Origin: Parabacteroides distasonis ATCC 8503
GTDB taxonomy: Bacteria; Bacteroidota; Bacteroidia; Bacteroidales; Tannerellaceae
NCBI RefSeq assembly: GCF_000012845.1
Contig: NC_009615.1
Span: 3,536,501-3,600,500 of the forward strand
Direction of reading: 5' to 3'
Length of the DNA: 64,000 nucleotides
Notes under the pieces: model-generated
The model's database searches: none
Told to the model about the DNA's origin: nothing
Seen by the model: the letters and a program-made list of their open reading frames with translations, nothing else
Translations under genes and position numbers: made by a program
Shown: piece by piece, positions 54,073 to 61,303 of the stretch
Layout of the letters: the number at the start of each line of letters is the position of its first letter
How positions within the stretch are numbered: the first letter of the stretch is position 1

Positions 54073-55350
54073 TTATCTCTTTTTAAAATACAACGGCCAT
54101 AAAGTCTGTATGCGATTCGCTATATGATACGCTAATACTGGAGGAACCGCGTTACCGATCACCTTATAAGCGCCTGAGGCACTTAACTCAAAACGTGTAC
54201 TGTTCTTTTTATGGGAGACAAACGTATAATCCGGCGGAAACGTCTGTATCAAAGCACATTCTCGAGGAGTTAAGCGACGTTCTTGTAAACCGGCGTCTAA
54301 TTCTTCCGTAATAACGCCCCCATGCTCCCGGGATAAACGACGGTATTCTATATTTCCATGATGCTCGGAACGAATCGTCGGGCCAATATTATCCAGCGCG
54401 ATCTCCTTTTGACCTTGACAATGAGCTCCCATATATTTCGCCTGTGAATAATACCGCTGGGATGGATCTTCTGTCCTATCCGGTTCCTCCAATCCTACAA
54501 ATACATCCCGACAAACCACCGGTGGCAATAGTTTCTTATCTTCCACGGTGCAAGCATGTGTCGGACTCGGATAAGGATCGTAAGCTTTGGGTATCTTCTC
54601 CTCTTGAAGCGCTCTTAAAGCCTTAACCTTTAACGCGGACTTACGTATCCCGATAAAAATCACACGCTCTCTAGACTCCGGAACCCCATAATTGCCCGCA
54701 TGTAAAACTTGAGGATCTAAAACAATATATCCATCCCCAGCCGCATGGGCGAAGTCTCTCTGAATAATACTTTTCACGTCTCCCAGATTCACCAGTCCCT
54801 TCACGTTCTCCGCGATAAATATCTTGGGTCTCGTAATATCGATCACCTGCTTCATCCAATAGTAAAGTTTACCCCTCGTCTCTTCCGAGGCCTCATCGTC
54901 CTCACGCAATTTCCCGGTATGATCCTTATTCGACTCAAATCCCAGACGTTTACCAGAGACACTGAAATCCTGGCAAGGAAAACCTCCCGTGACGACATCT
55001 ATATTTTTAGGGAAAACTTTTTTCCCCGCTCGATGCTCTTTCACCAAGTCTACGATACTCTTTGTATTATAAACGTTTTTATCATATCCGAATCGATCCA
55101 TATATTGAAGCCAAGCGGTTTGTGCCTCTTTCAATATATCATTCGCAAAGACCGTTCGAAAACGATTCTTCTGTAAACGAACCCAGTGTTCATCGATAAC
55201 CTCTTGAACCCAGGTACTTTGAGGAGATATAGACTTACGATGACATATAAAATCCCCCTCGAATCCTAAATCCATGCCCCCACATCCAGAGAACAGGGAC
55301 AAGACCCGTAGTTCATTTGATGTATCAACCTCCTTTTCACTCATTTTCAT
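54073..55350 (-). CDS. dcm: DNA (cytosine-5-)methyltransferase
   Basis: 425 aa. All main C5-methyltransferase motifs are present: I (LSLFSGCGGMDLGFEG), IV with the catalytic Cys (VVTGGFPCQDFSVSGKRLG), VI (FIAENVKGL), VIII (the R-x-R ESRERVIFIG region), IX (RRLTPRECALIQTFPPDY) and X (YKVIGNAVPPVLAYHIA). It methylates the partner's site for protection. Upstream 330 bp hold a -7 box and a hairpin but no gene. Confidence 0.94.
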   Translation of the reverse strand: MKMSEKEVDTSNELRVLSLFSGCGGMDLGFEGDFICHRKSISPQSTWVQEVIDEHWVRLQKNRFRTVFANDILKEAQTAWLQYMDRFGYDKNVYNTKSIVDLVKEHRAGKKVFPKNIDVVTGGFPCQDFSVSGKRLGFESNKDHTGKLREDDEASEETRGKLYYWMKQVIDITRPKIFIAENVKGLVNLGDVKSIIQRDFAHAAGDGYIVLDPQVLHAGNYGVPESRERVIFIGIRKSALKVKALRALQEEKIPKAYDPYPSPTHACTVEDKKLLPPVVCRDVFVGLEEPDRTEDPSQRYYSQAKYMGAHCQGQKEIALDNIGPTIRSEHHGNIEYRRLSREHGGVITEELDAGLQERRLTPRECALIQTFPPDYTFVSHKKNSTRFELSASGAYKVIGNAVPPVLAYHIANRIQTLWPLYFKKR

Positions 55351-55386
55351 ATTCGATCCTTACTATAAGATATGCTTAAAGAACCA

Positions 55387-55394
55387 CAAATTTA
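55387..55394 (-). promoter_or_regulatory. -7 box for the type II restriction-modification operon
   Basis: TAAATTTG on the minus strand fits TAnnTTTG, 37 bp before the methyltransferase ATG. Confidence 0.5.
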
Positions 55395-55556
55395 CGAAGA
55401 ATTTCAATTTTTTTGTTTTCATAGTCAATTGATTTTGATTCGGCATCCACTATTGGATAGTTTGTCAAAGATAGTTCTTAATCACGAGAGAGACAATATC
55501 GCAAACAAAAAATGCCTCAATAATTCTTGAGAATCTATATACATTATACAAGCAAA

Positions 55557-55590
55557 AGCCATGCATAGAATTATCTCTCTACACATGGCT
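55557..55590. terminator. hairpin between the barrel gene and the methyltransferase gene
   Basis: AGCCATG (55557-55563) and CATGGCT (55584-55590) pair; CTTTTC follows on the plus side and GCTTTTGC on the minus side. It would terminate the leftward barrel operon. Nothing else was seen in 55395-55680. Confidence 0.5.
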
Positions 55591-55680
55591 CTTTTCACGT
55601 ACTCTTTTCTTATAGGCAGTTATTCATCTTTGTTTTGGTTCCAAATAAAACATTATGTGTTTCTATACTTTATTATTCTA

Positions 55681-56307
55681 TCATTTCAAAACAAAAGGAA
55701 CATATACAGAGAGCATCAAATCCGAAAGATGTCCACGACGGCCATTAGCCGGTCCGTTATTGAAATGCTTCAAGGTATTGAAACAGCCATACTGATAAGA
55801 AAGGCCGAACTCACAATGCTTGCTTAAACGATATCCCACCTTCGCCATCACGGACAGGTCAAACACGGCTTGTGGCTGTACATAAAGCGTAGGAGCGATA
55901 CCGACACCTAAATGGAATTTCTTGGTAAAACGCCAATTCCAACTAGCGGCTACGGAGATAGGCATCACAAACTCATCGAAAACATCAGCTTTCTTAGAAA
56001 CATATATACCATCCTCTATACTTTCATAATAAGGAAAATACTTCGTCGTTTCCATCTTCTGAAATCCCATCGTAATATCCAAATCATAAAAGAATTTCTG
56101 TTCCGGAAGGAATCGAAAGCGATAACCGATCATACTATTTAACTTATAATCGTGCCGATAAGACCAATTTGATTCATCACCCCAAGTAGTTCGTTTCCAA
56201 CTATCTTGTAAAGGAAATCCAACACCGGCACCTACTAATAAGCCATGCTCAATTTGGGCGAAAGTAGAAGTAGAAACCAATAACAGTAAAAATAAAATTT
56301 TTTTCAT
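55681..56307 (-). CDS. outer-membrane beta-barrel protein
   Basis: 208 aa. Signal peptide MKKILFLLLLVSTSTFAQ, then strand-like segments: HGLLVGAGVGFPLQD, LNSMIGYRFRFLPEQKFFYDLDITMGFQ, MPISVAASWNWRFTKKFHLGVGIAPTLYV, VMAKVGYRLSKHCEFGLSYQYG and the end LMLSVYVPFVLK. It is a small porin-like barrel of the OmpA/OmpW type. It lies 6 bp downstream of the DUF4848-like lipoprotein gene in the same operon. Confidence 0.8.
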   Translation of the reverse strand: MKKILFLLLLVSTSTFAQIEHGLLVGAGVGFPLQDSWKRTTWGDESNWSYRHDYKLNSMIGYRFRFLPEQKFFYDLDITMGFQKMETTKYFPYYESIEDGIYVSKKADVFDEFVMPISVAASWNWRFTKKFHLGVGIAPTLYVQPQAVFDLSVMAKVGYRLSKHCEFGLSYQYGCFNTLKHFNNGPANGRRGHLSDLMLSVYVPFVLK

Positions 56308-56313
56308 AAATTA

Positions 56314-57387
56314 TCACCAGTCTTCTTTTAAACTTATTTTTGCAGTCCCTTTATTACTTTCAGGCATTTCATCTGACCAAATTTCCATTCGTCCAGAAAA
56401 CTCAAATCGAGGAGGAGTTACGATTGTAACTGAGTTTCTTGGATTTTCACCAACATGCCCTAACATACCTCCTTGATCCTTAGCTAAAAGTTTATTATAT
56501 ACATCTGTATGTAAAAGAATTGTTACCCCATTTTTATTCTGATAATTTTTAATTGAAACATTATATACTTCAAAACCACTTCCTGACCCTGAAGCTGTAA
56601 GACGTAGTATAATCATTGTACGGTGTTTTTTCCATAAAACTTTCTTTTTTTGACTAAGATAATCAAAGCCCAATGACAAATAATTTTTATTTTCAATAGT
56701 TTGTAACTCTATAAATCTTGGAATAGCTCGAACCTTTACATAATCACCACCTGGTATTTGATATTTACTTTCAGCTAGGTTTATATCATTCTTTTCATTT
56801 GTAGCTTCATTATTACCATACAATGATATCCCTGATCCGAAATATTCCTCTAAAGCCTTATATACAGGAGCATGTGCTACACTATCTCCTATCAAAAACA
56901 CCCCCCTTCTATTCACAAAAGAACTATATGTAGAACCTTTTAATTTATAATGCGCAATAAAATCTGTAGAATCATAAGGTTCAAACATGAAAACATCATC
57001 ATATTTTTGTTTGAATTCTTTGATTTGATGAGCAGGCCAAGGTTGGCTAAGATCTTTCTCATAATTGTCTACAATAAGCTCCTGTTCTTGATCTGCTTCT
57101 TGCATAAGTTGCCATTGACTTACGAAACCTGCCCCCGAGAAAATATTATTTCTCTCTTCTTCTGACATATCATTCATCTCCCAAAGCATCGCATTAAAGA
57201 CGGAATCATTCTTGAACTGAATACATTTATCTCCCGCATAATCTACAATTTGGAAATCTGCTTCACCAACAAAAGCCTTTGTTTGTAATCCTGTCGTTTC
57301 AGCAACATTAATCAATTCCGCATCATTACTACATGATATCATCAATAAAGTACATGCAGATGCTAAAAGCACTGTCTTTTTGTCCAT
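56314..57387 (-). CDS. uncharacterised lipoprotein (DUF4848-like, tentative)
   Basis: 357 aa. Lipobox signal KTVLLASACTLLMISCSND. The early segment TGLQTKAFVGEADFQIVDYAGDKCIQFKND recalls the start of DUF4848 lipoproteins of Bacteroides, from memory only. A WQLMQEADQEQELIVDNYE helix follows, with a beta-rich C-terminal half (GFEVYNVSIKNYQNKNGV). AT-rich. Function is unknown; it shares an operon with a DUF3244 protein and a barrel, which points to an envelope role. Confidence 0.6.
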   Translation of the reverse strand: MDKKTVLLASACTLLMISCSNDAELINVAETTGLQTKAFVGEADFQIVDYAGDKCIQFKNDSVFNAMLWEMNDMSEEERNNIFSGAGFVSQWQLMQEADQEQELIVDNYEKDLSQPWPAHQIKEFKQKYDDVFMFEPYDSTDFIAHYKLKGSTYSSFVNRRGVFLIGDSVAHAPVYKALEEYFGSGISLYGNNEATNEKNDINLAESKYQIPGGDYVKVRAIPRFIELQTIENKNYLSLGFDYLSQKKKVLWKKHRTMIILRLTASGSGSGFEVYNVSIKNYQNKNGVTILLHTDVYNKLLAKDQGGMLGHVGENPRNSVTIVTPPRFEFSGRMEIWSDEMPESNKGTAKISLKEDW

Positions 57388-57407
57388 ACTTCTAAAATTT
57401 GAATTAT

Positions 57408-57770
57408 TTATAAATTAAAAAAACCTTCTGCGTAGTTTTCTGAATCTGATATATAAAGTCCATAAGATCCAGAAGTACATTCATCTAATGAGATAATACT
57501 AGAAGAAACATCTTGTGTATCCACTATCTCCTCATAAACGATATTTCCATTCGCATCCACAACAGATACTCGTACCTCTCCTATATATTCTAAAAACTCC
57601 AAAGACAAAACTTTTGAAGTTTCATCTATGTCTGCTTTTATAGGTACATCCAAATTTACAGATCGCTGTTTTTTCTTAAGATGACCATGTAAAGGCACAT
57701 GACCTGCAAAAGATGGAATACAAATTGAAAAAATAAACAACACTGTTAGTAGCCATTTTACATTTTTCAT
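57408..57770 (-). CDS. DUF3244 secreted protein
   Basis: 120 aa from MKNVKWLLTVLFIFSICIPSFA. An earlier in-frame ATG at 57803 would place the -7 box inside the gene and is rejected. The mature part has a single Ig-like fold: IDETSKVLSLEFLEYIGEVRVSVVDANGNIVYEE and SSGSYGLYISDSE-like closing strands. DUF3244 proteins are small secreted proteins of Bacteroidetes of unknown role, often next to TPR regulators, as here. Confidence 0.8.
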   Translation of the reverse strand: MKNVKWLLTVLFIFSICIPSFAGHVPLHGHLKKKQRSVNLDVPIKADIDETSKVLSLEFLEYIGEVRVSVVDANGNIVYEEIVDTQDVSSSIISLDECTSGSYGLYISDSENYAEGFFNL

Positions 57771-57800
57771 AATCTCTCTTTTTTTGTTATGTTTCGGTTG

Positions 57801-57808
57801 CAAATCTA
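57801..57808 (-). promoter_or_regulatory. -7 box for the DUF3244 operon
   Basis: TAGATTTG on the minus strand fits TAnnTTTG, 31 bp before the ATG at 57770. Confidence 0.5.
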
Positions 57809-57952
57809 GAGATTATATATGATCTAAAGGGGTTAAATTATGTAATCCACATAGACAAAGAAAAAAACGTAAACACTTGACAATCAAATACTATAAAAAC
57901 AAATACATAGACAAACAATCGTAGAGCCCCTTAAATGAAGGTTTATTACATA

Positions 57953-59662
57953 CTAAATATTAACAAGAGATTCATACAATCCTTGTTTACCTTCCCAATT
58001 TAATTTCTTTCGTACTCGCAAACGTGTACGATCGACGGAAGTAGGAATAATATTTAAAAGGATAGATATAGCTGTTGAATCAAGTTTAAATAATGTAAGG
58101 AAACAAAGATGCATCTCCGATGGTGACAAGCCTGCATCCTTCAGTACCTTTATAACACTAGGGTAAACTTCCATCATCAAAACTTCAATATCAATCCACA
58201 TTTTTTCGGAAACGGGTGCTTCAGAATGATTAGGCTGCACAGTTTGAGATATTTTCTTTATTTTTTTAGCTAAATTACTATTGAGAATTTTAGATTCTCT
58301 TAATTCGAATAATCGAGATCTCAAGCTATCTACCTCTTTCTGTACATTTTCATATTCCACTTGCATTTTCACCGAAGAATACTGAGTATTTTGCAATTGG
58401 ATTAGTTCATCACTCTTTCTCCGAAGTTCTGCATATAATTGATATATGCTTTGATTCAAAGTATTAATTTTTTCTTGTTGTTTTAAAAGTGAACGATTCT
58501 TTCTTCTTATCGTAGCTAAATAGACAATAATGAGTAAAGCACATAAAAATAACAATATCAATATAAAAGTATAATTCCTTTGCCCCTTTAATAGTAATCT
58601 TATATTTTCATTATGCAATTTCAAATGTTCATATTTTTGTTCTGTATCATATATATCGACAGATTTACTTATATTCATAAGGGAATCCTCTGCTGCTACA
58701 TATTCTTCATAAAAAGACAAAGCTCTTTTATAATCATCTCTTTCTTTATTTATTTTATAATAATGATAAGCAATAGTAGCCGGTACAAAATCATTATCTA
58801 TGGATACACTATTAGCCTTTTGAAGATAATTTTCCGCTTGTTCTAAATTTCCACGCTTTTGCTCAAGATCTGATAAGGTCAAATAATCCGAAGCAGTATC
58901 ACTCGAATCCTCTTTTATGCTCTTCAATAAATATTTTTCAGCTAAATCATATTTTTCCAAAACATTAAATATATTACCTAGACCATTGTATACATAATTT
59001 CTAACCTCATCTACTCTCAAGGAATCTATTATCACTTCTGCTCGCTTCAATATAGTTAAAGCTAAATAATTAGAATCAACATCCATATAACTCCTTCCCT
59101 CATTCACAAACGAACGCACATAGCTTTTCATATTACCGGCCAATCGAAAATACCGTCCGCTCTCCTTATATTTTTTTGCAGCTAACACATAACGATCATC
59201 CAGTTCATACAAATCCCCCATATAACTACAAATATACCCGGCACGATTATAGTTCTTAATCGCCAACGCTACCTCCAGCGCATCGGAGTAAGCCCTCATT
59301 GCCTTCTCGTACTCCTTATCCTCCACATACGAACGCCCCAGATAAAGGCCGATCTCAGCCTCCTCTTCCCGCATCTTTTTCTTTTGATAGTATTTCAAGG
59401 CGATCTCAAGCTGGTTCGTATAAGGCATTTCGTCCTCTATTTTATCGGCGGCACGTGCGTACAACATACACCAACGGGCTATCAGACGGGGACTCATCTC
59501 TTCCGGGAGCGGAATGGAATCCAATGTAGTGATTACGCTATCCGGATAGGCATCAAACAGGCGTTCCGCCTGATTGATCAAACGGATTTCCTCAGATTCA
59601 TTTTGGCATCCTACCACAAGGAAAGTCAAGGAAGTTAATAGTATATATATAAATGACTTCAT
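57953..59662 (-). CDS. TPR lipoprotein regulator with C-terminal HTH
   Basis: 569 aa. Lipobox-type signal MKSFIYILLTSLTFLVVGCQN. Residues about 60-330 are tetratricopeptide repeats (EIGLYLGRSYVEDKEYEKAMRAYSDAL and others). A membrane span at about 346-366 (YTFILILLFLCALLIIVYLATI in pieces) precedes a coiled coil (KINTLNQSIYQLYAELRRKSDEL) and a C-terminal LuxR-like helix-turn-helix (LSPSEMHLCFLTLFKLD, SVDRTRLRVRKKL). Such TPR-TM-HTH proteins are typical Bacteroidetes regulators that sense outside the membrane and bind DNA inside. The adjacent DUF3244/DUF4848/barrel operon is the likely target. The -7 and -33 boxes are well placed. Confidence 0.88.
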   Translation of the reverse strand: MKSFIYILLTSLTFLVVGCQNESEEIRLINQAERLFDAYPDSVITTLDSIPLPEEMSPRLIARWCMLYARAADKIEDEMPYTNQLEIALKYYQKKKMREEEAEIGLYLGRSYVEDKEYEKAMRAYSDALEVALAIKNYNRAGYICSYMGDLYELDDRYVLAAKKYKESGRYFRLAGNMKSYVRSFVNEGRSYMDVDSNYLALTILKRAEVIIDSLRVDEVRNYVYNGLGNIFNVLEKYDLAEKYLLKSIKEDSSDTASDYLTLSDLEQKRGNLEQAENYLQKANSVSIDNDFVPATIAYHYYKINKERDDYKRALSFYEEYVAAEDSLMNISKSVDIYDTEQKYEHLKLHNENIRLLLKGQRNYTFILILLFLCALLIIVYLATIRRKNRSLLKQQEKINTLNQSIYQLYAELRRKSDELIQLQNTQYSSVKMQVEYENVQKEVDSLRSRLFELRESKILNSNLAKKIKKISQTVQPNHSEAPVSEKMWIDIEVLMMEVYPSVIKVLKDAGLSPSEMHLCFLTLFKLDSTAISILLNIIPTSVDRTRLRVRKKLNWEGKQGLYESLVNI

Positions 59663-59679
59663 CCTTTATTATAGATAAG

Positions 59680-59710
59680 CAAAATTAAATATTTTTAATT
59701 CATAAACAAA
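59680..59710 (-). promoter_or_regulatory. promoter of the TPR-HTH regulator
   Basis: On the minus strand TTTG (59710-59707), a 19-bp spacer and TAATTTTG (59687-59680) match both boxes, 17 bp before the start codon. Confidence 0.65.
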
Positions 59711-59812
59711 CGATAGAACAACAAAATAACAAATACAAGAAGAAAAAACACACAATAAGTCCATGCAAAGGTATCAAGTTATATATACATGAATATCAGT
59801 GATATAAAAACA

Positions 59813-59900
59813 TCATCATGTTTTCCGGAAAACACGTACATGTTTTTCCGAAAAGTCGTACGTGTTTTTCATAAATCACGTACGTGTTTTTCCCGGAAAT
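59813..59900. repeat. 22-bp-period palindromic repeats (CGTACGTGTTTT family), four units
   Basis: Units begin at 59813, 59835, 59857 and 59879, exactly 22 bp apart; the last three open with CGTACATG or CGTACGTG followed by TTTTTC. TGTTTTCCGGAAAACA (59819-59834) is a perfect palindrome. It is the same family as 22484-22549. The remaining 59663-60068 is AT-rich with no visible gene. Confidence 0.85.
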
Positions 59901-60068
59901 CTTATAAGGAAAATAAGAACACATAAAAAATAGACAATAAGCCGGATCAGCAATAACTCATTGTACAACTTACAAATGCAACCAATCATTAATATCCAAC
60001 TAGCTTATTGCTTATCTCAATTATTTTACAAACCTTTGCGAACATAATATTAAACTAAAATCTTTACT

Positions 60069-60632
60069 ATGGAATTACAAACGATACAAAACAAGATTCA
60101 CGAGATCAGAGGGCAAAAAGTCATGCTGGATTTTGATCTGGCGGAAATGTATGGAATAGAGACAAGGGTACTTAAACAGGCAGTCAGGCGTAATCCTAAA
60201 CGATTCGAGGGAAATGATTTTATGTTTGAATTGACCAAGGAGGAACTTTCAAGATCACAATTTGTGACCTTGAATAAAGGTAGAGGTAATAACTTTAAAT
60301 ATATGCCATTCGCTTTCACGGAACTAGGAGTCGCAATGCTAAGTAGTGTGCTGAACTCAGACATTGCGATCGAAATCAACAGAAACATTATGAGAGCCTT
60401 TGTCGCTATCCGGAATTATACCTTACAAACTATCACTAGTTCCATCGAAATTAAAGAACTACAAGAACGTATCAAATCTCTTGAAATGGCTAATGAGGAA
60501 ACCCTTTGCGCTATCAATGATCTCAGTGAAGACACCCAAAAGTCTTTGGATAATATTTACATAGCTCTTTCCGAACTGGCTACAAAGAAAAAGAACAATG
60601 CTAAAAGACCTAAAATTGGTTATATCAAATAA
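60069..60632 (+). CDS. ORF6N domain protein, copy 1
   Basis: 187 aa. The ORF6N domain is at residues 5-100: IHEIRGQKVMLDFDLAEMYGIETRVLKQAVRRN, FMFELTKEEL, FAFTELGVAMLSSVLNS. A coiled C-terminal region (LQERIKSLEMANEETL) follows. ORF6N is a DNA-binding domain related to KilA-N and common in prophage and variable regions of Bacteroidetes. The function is unknown. It is the first of two tandem copies whose first 80 bases are nearly identical, hence a recent local duplication or conversion. Confidence 0.88.
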   Translation: MELQTIQNKIHEIRGQKVMLDFDLAEMYGIETRVLKQAVRRNPKRFEGNDFMFELTKEELSRSQFVTLNKGRGNNFKYMPFAFTELGVAMLSSVLNSDIAIEINRNIMRAFVAIRNYTLQTITSSIEIKELQERIKSLEMANEETLCAINDLSEDTQKSLDNIYIALSELATKKKNNAKRPKIGYIK

Positions 60633-60656
60633 AGTAAACTAATAAGTTCTTATACT

Positions 60657-61214
60657 ATGGAATTACAAGCGATACAAAACAAGATTTATGAGATCAGAGG
60701 GCAAAAAGTCATGCTGGATTTTGATCTGGCGGAAATGTATGGAACAGAAACCGCCCAACTGAAACGTGCGGTCAGACGAAACATAGAACGCTTTCCTGAT
60801 GATTTTATGTTCACATTAACAATTCAAGAATTTAACAACTTGAAAAACAATATGGTATGCCAAATTGGCATCTCAAAGAAAGGAGGTAACCAATATGCTC
60901 CATTCGCTTTCACGGAGCAAGGTATAGCAATGCTTTCTTCTGTACTCAGATCCGATACAGCCATTAAAGTCAATATCTCTATCATGCGTGCTTTCGTCGG
61001 CATACGACAAATAATAAGTTCTTCCTCCCCTTTGCTTGAACTCCAACAAGAAGTAAAGGAACTCAAAGCGTATATCGAAGAAGCATTTGCCGATTACAAC
61101 GACATCAACGAAGATACCCGTACGCAACTTGAGCTAATCAATCTGTCACTCGCTGAGTTACAAGCGAAAAGAACCGAGAATCAATCTCGCCCCCGGATTG
61201 GTTACGTGAAATAA
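60657..61214 (+). CDS. ORF6N domain protein, copy 2
   Basis: 185 aa. It shares MELQAIQNKIYEIRGQKVML and the next residues with copy 1, then diverges (ETAQLKRAVRRNIERFPDDFMFTLT, FAFTEQGIAMLSSVLRSDTAI). The diverged part covers the base-contacting region, so the two would bind different sites. It lies 24 bp after copy 1 and ends with RPRIGYVK, like copy 1's RPKIGYIK. Confidence 0.88.
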   Translation: MELQAIQNKIYEIRGQKVMLDFDLAEMYGTETAQLKRAVRRNIERFPDDFMFTLTIQEFNNLKNNMVCQIGISKKGGNQYAPFAFTEQGIAMLSSVLRSDTAIKVNISIMRAFVGIRQIISSSSPLLELQQEVKELKAYIEEAFADYNDINEDTRTQLELINLSLAELQAKRTENQSRPRIGYVK

Positions 61215-61255
61215 ACAGTTCATGTAAATAACTCATATAAAATAAATAAATTCAC

Positions 61256-61263
61256 TAACTTTG
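61256..61263 (+). promoter_or_regulatory. -7 box for leuS
   Basis: TAACTTTG fits TAnnTTTG, 41 bp before the leuS ATG. Confidence 0.5.
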
Positions 61264-61303
61264 TGGCCTTAAATAGAAAACGATACAAAAACGATAAACG
61301 ATC

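Noticed and set aside
55561..55827. 88-residue plus-strand frame starting in a hairpin
   Set aside because: Its second half is antisense to the barrel gene and its first half begins inside a terminator hairpin.
59813..59900. CRISPR array
   Set aside because: The period is 22 bp in total with no unique spacers of 25 bp or more, only four units, and no cas gene in the window.
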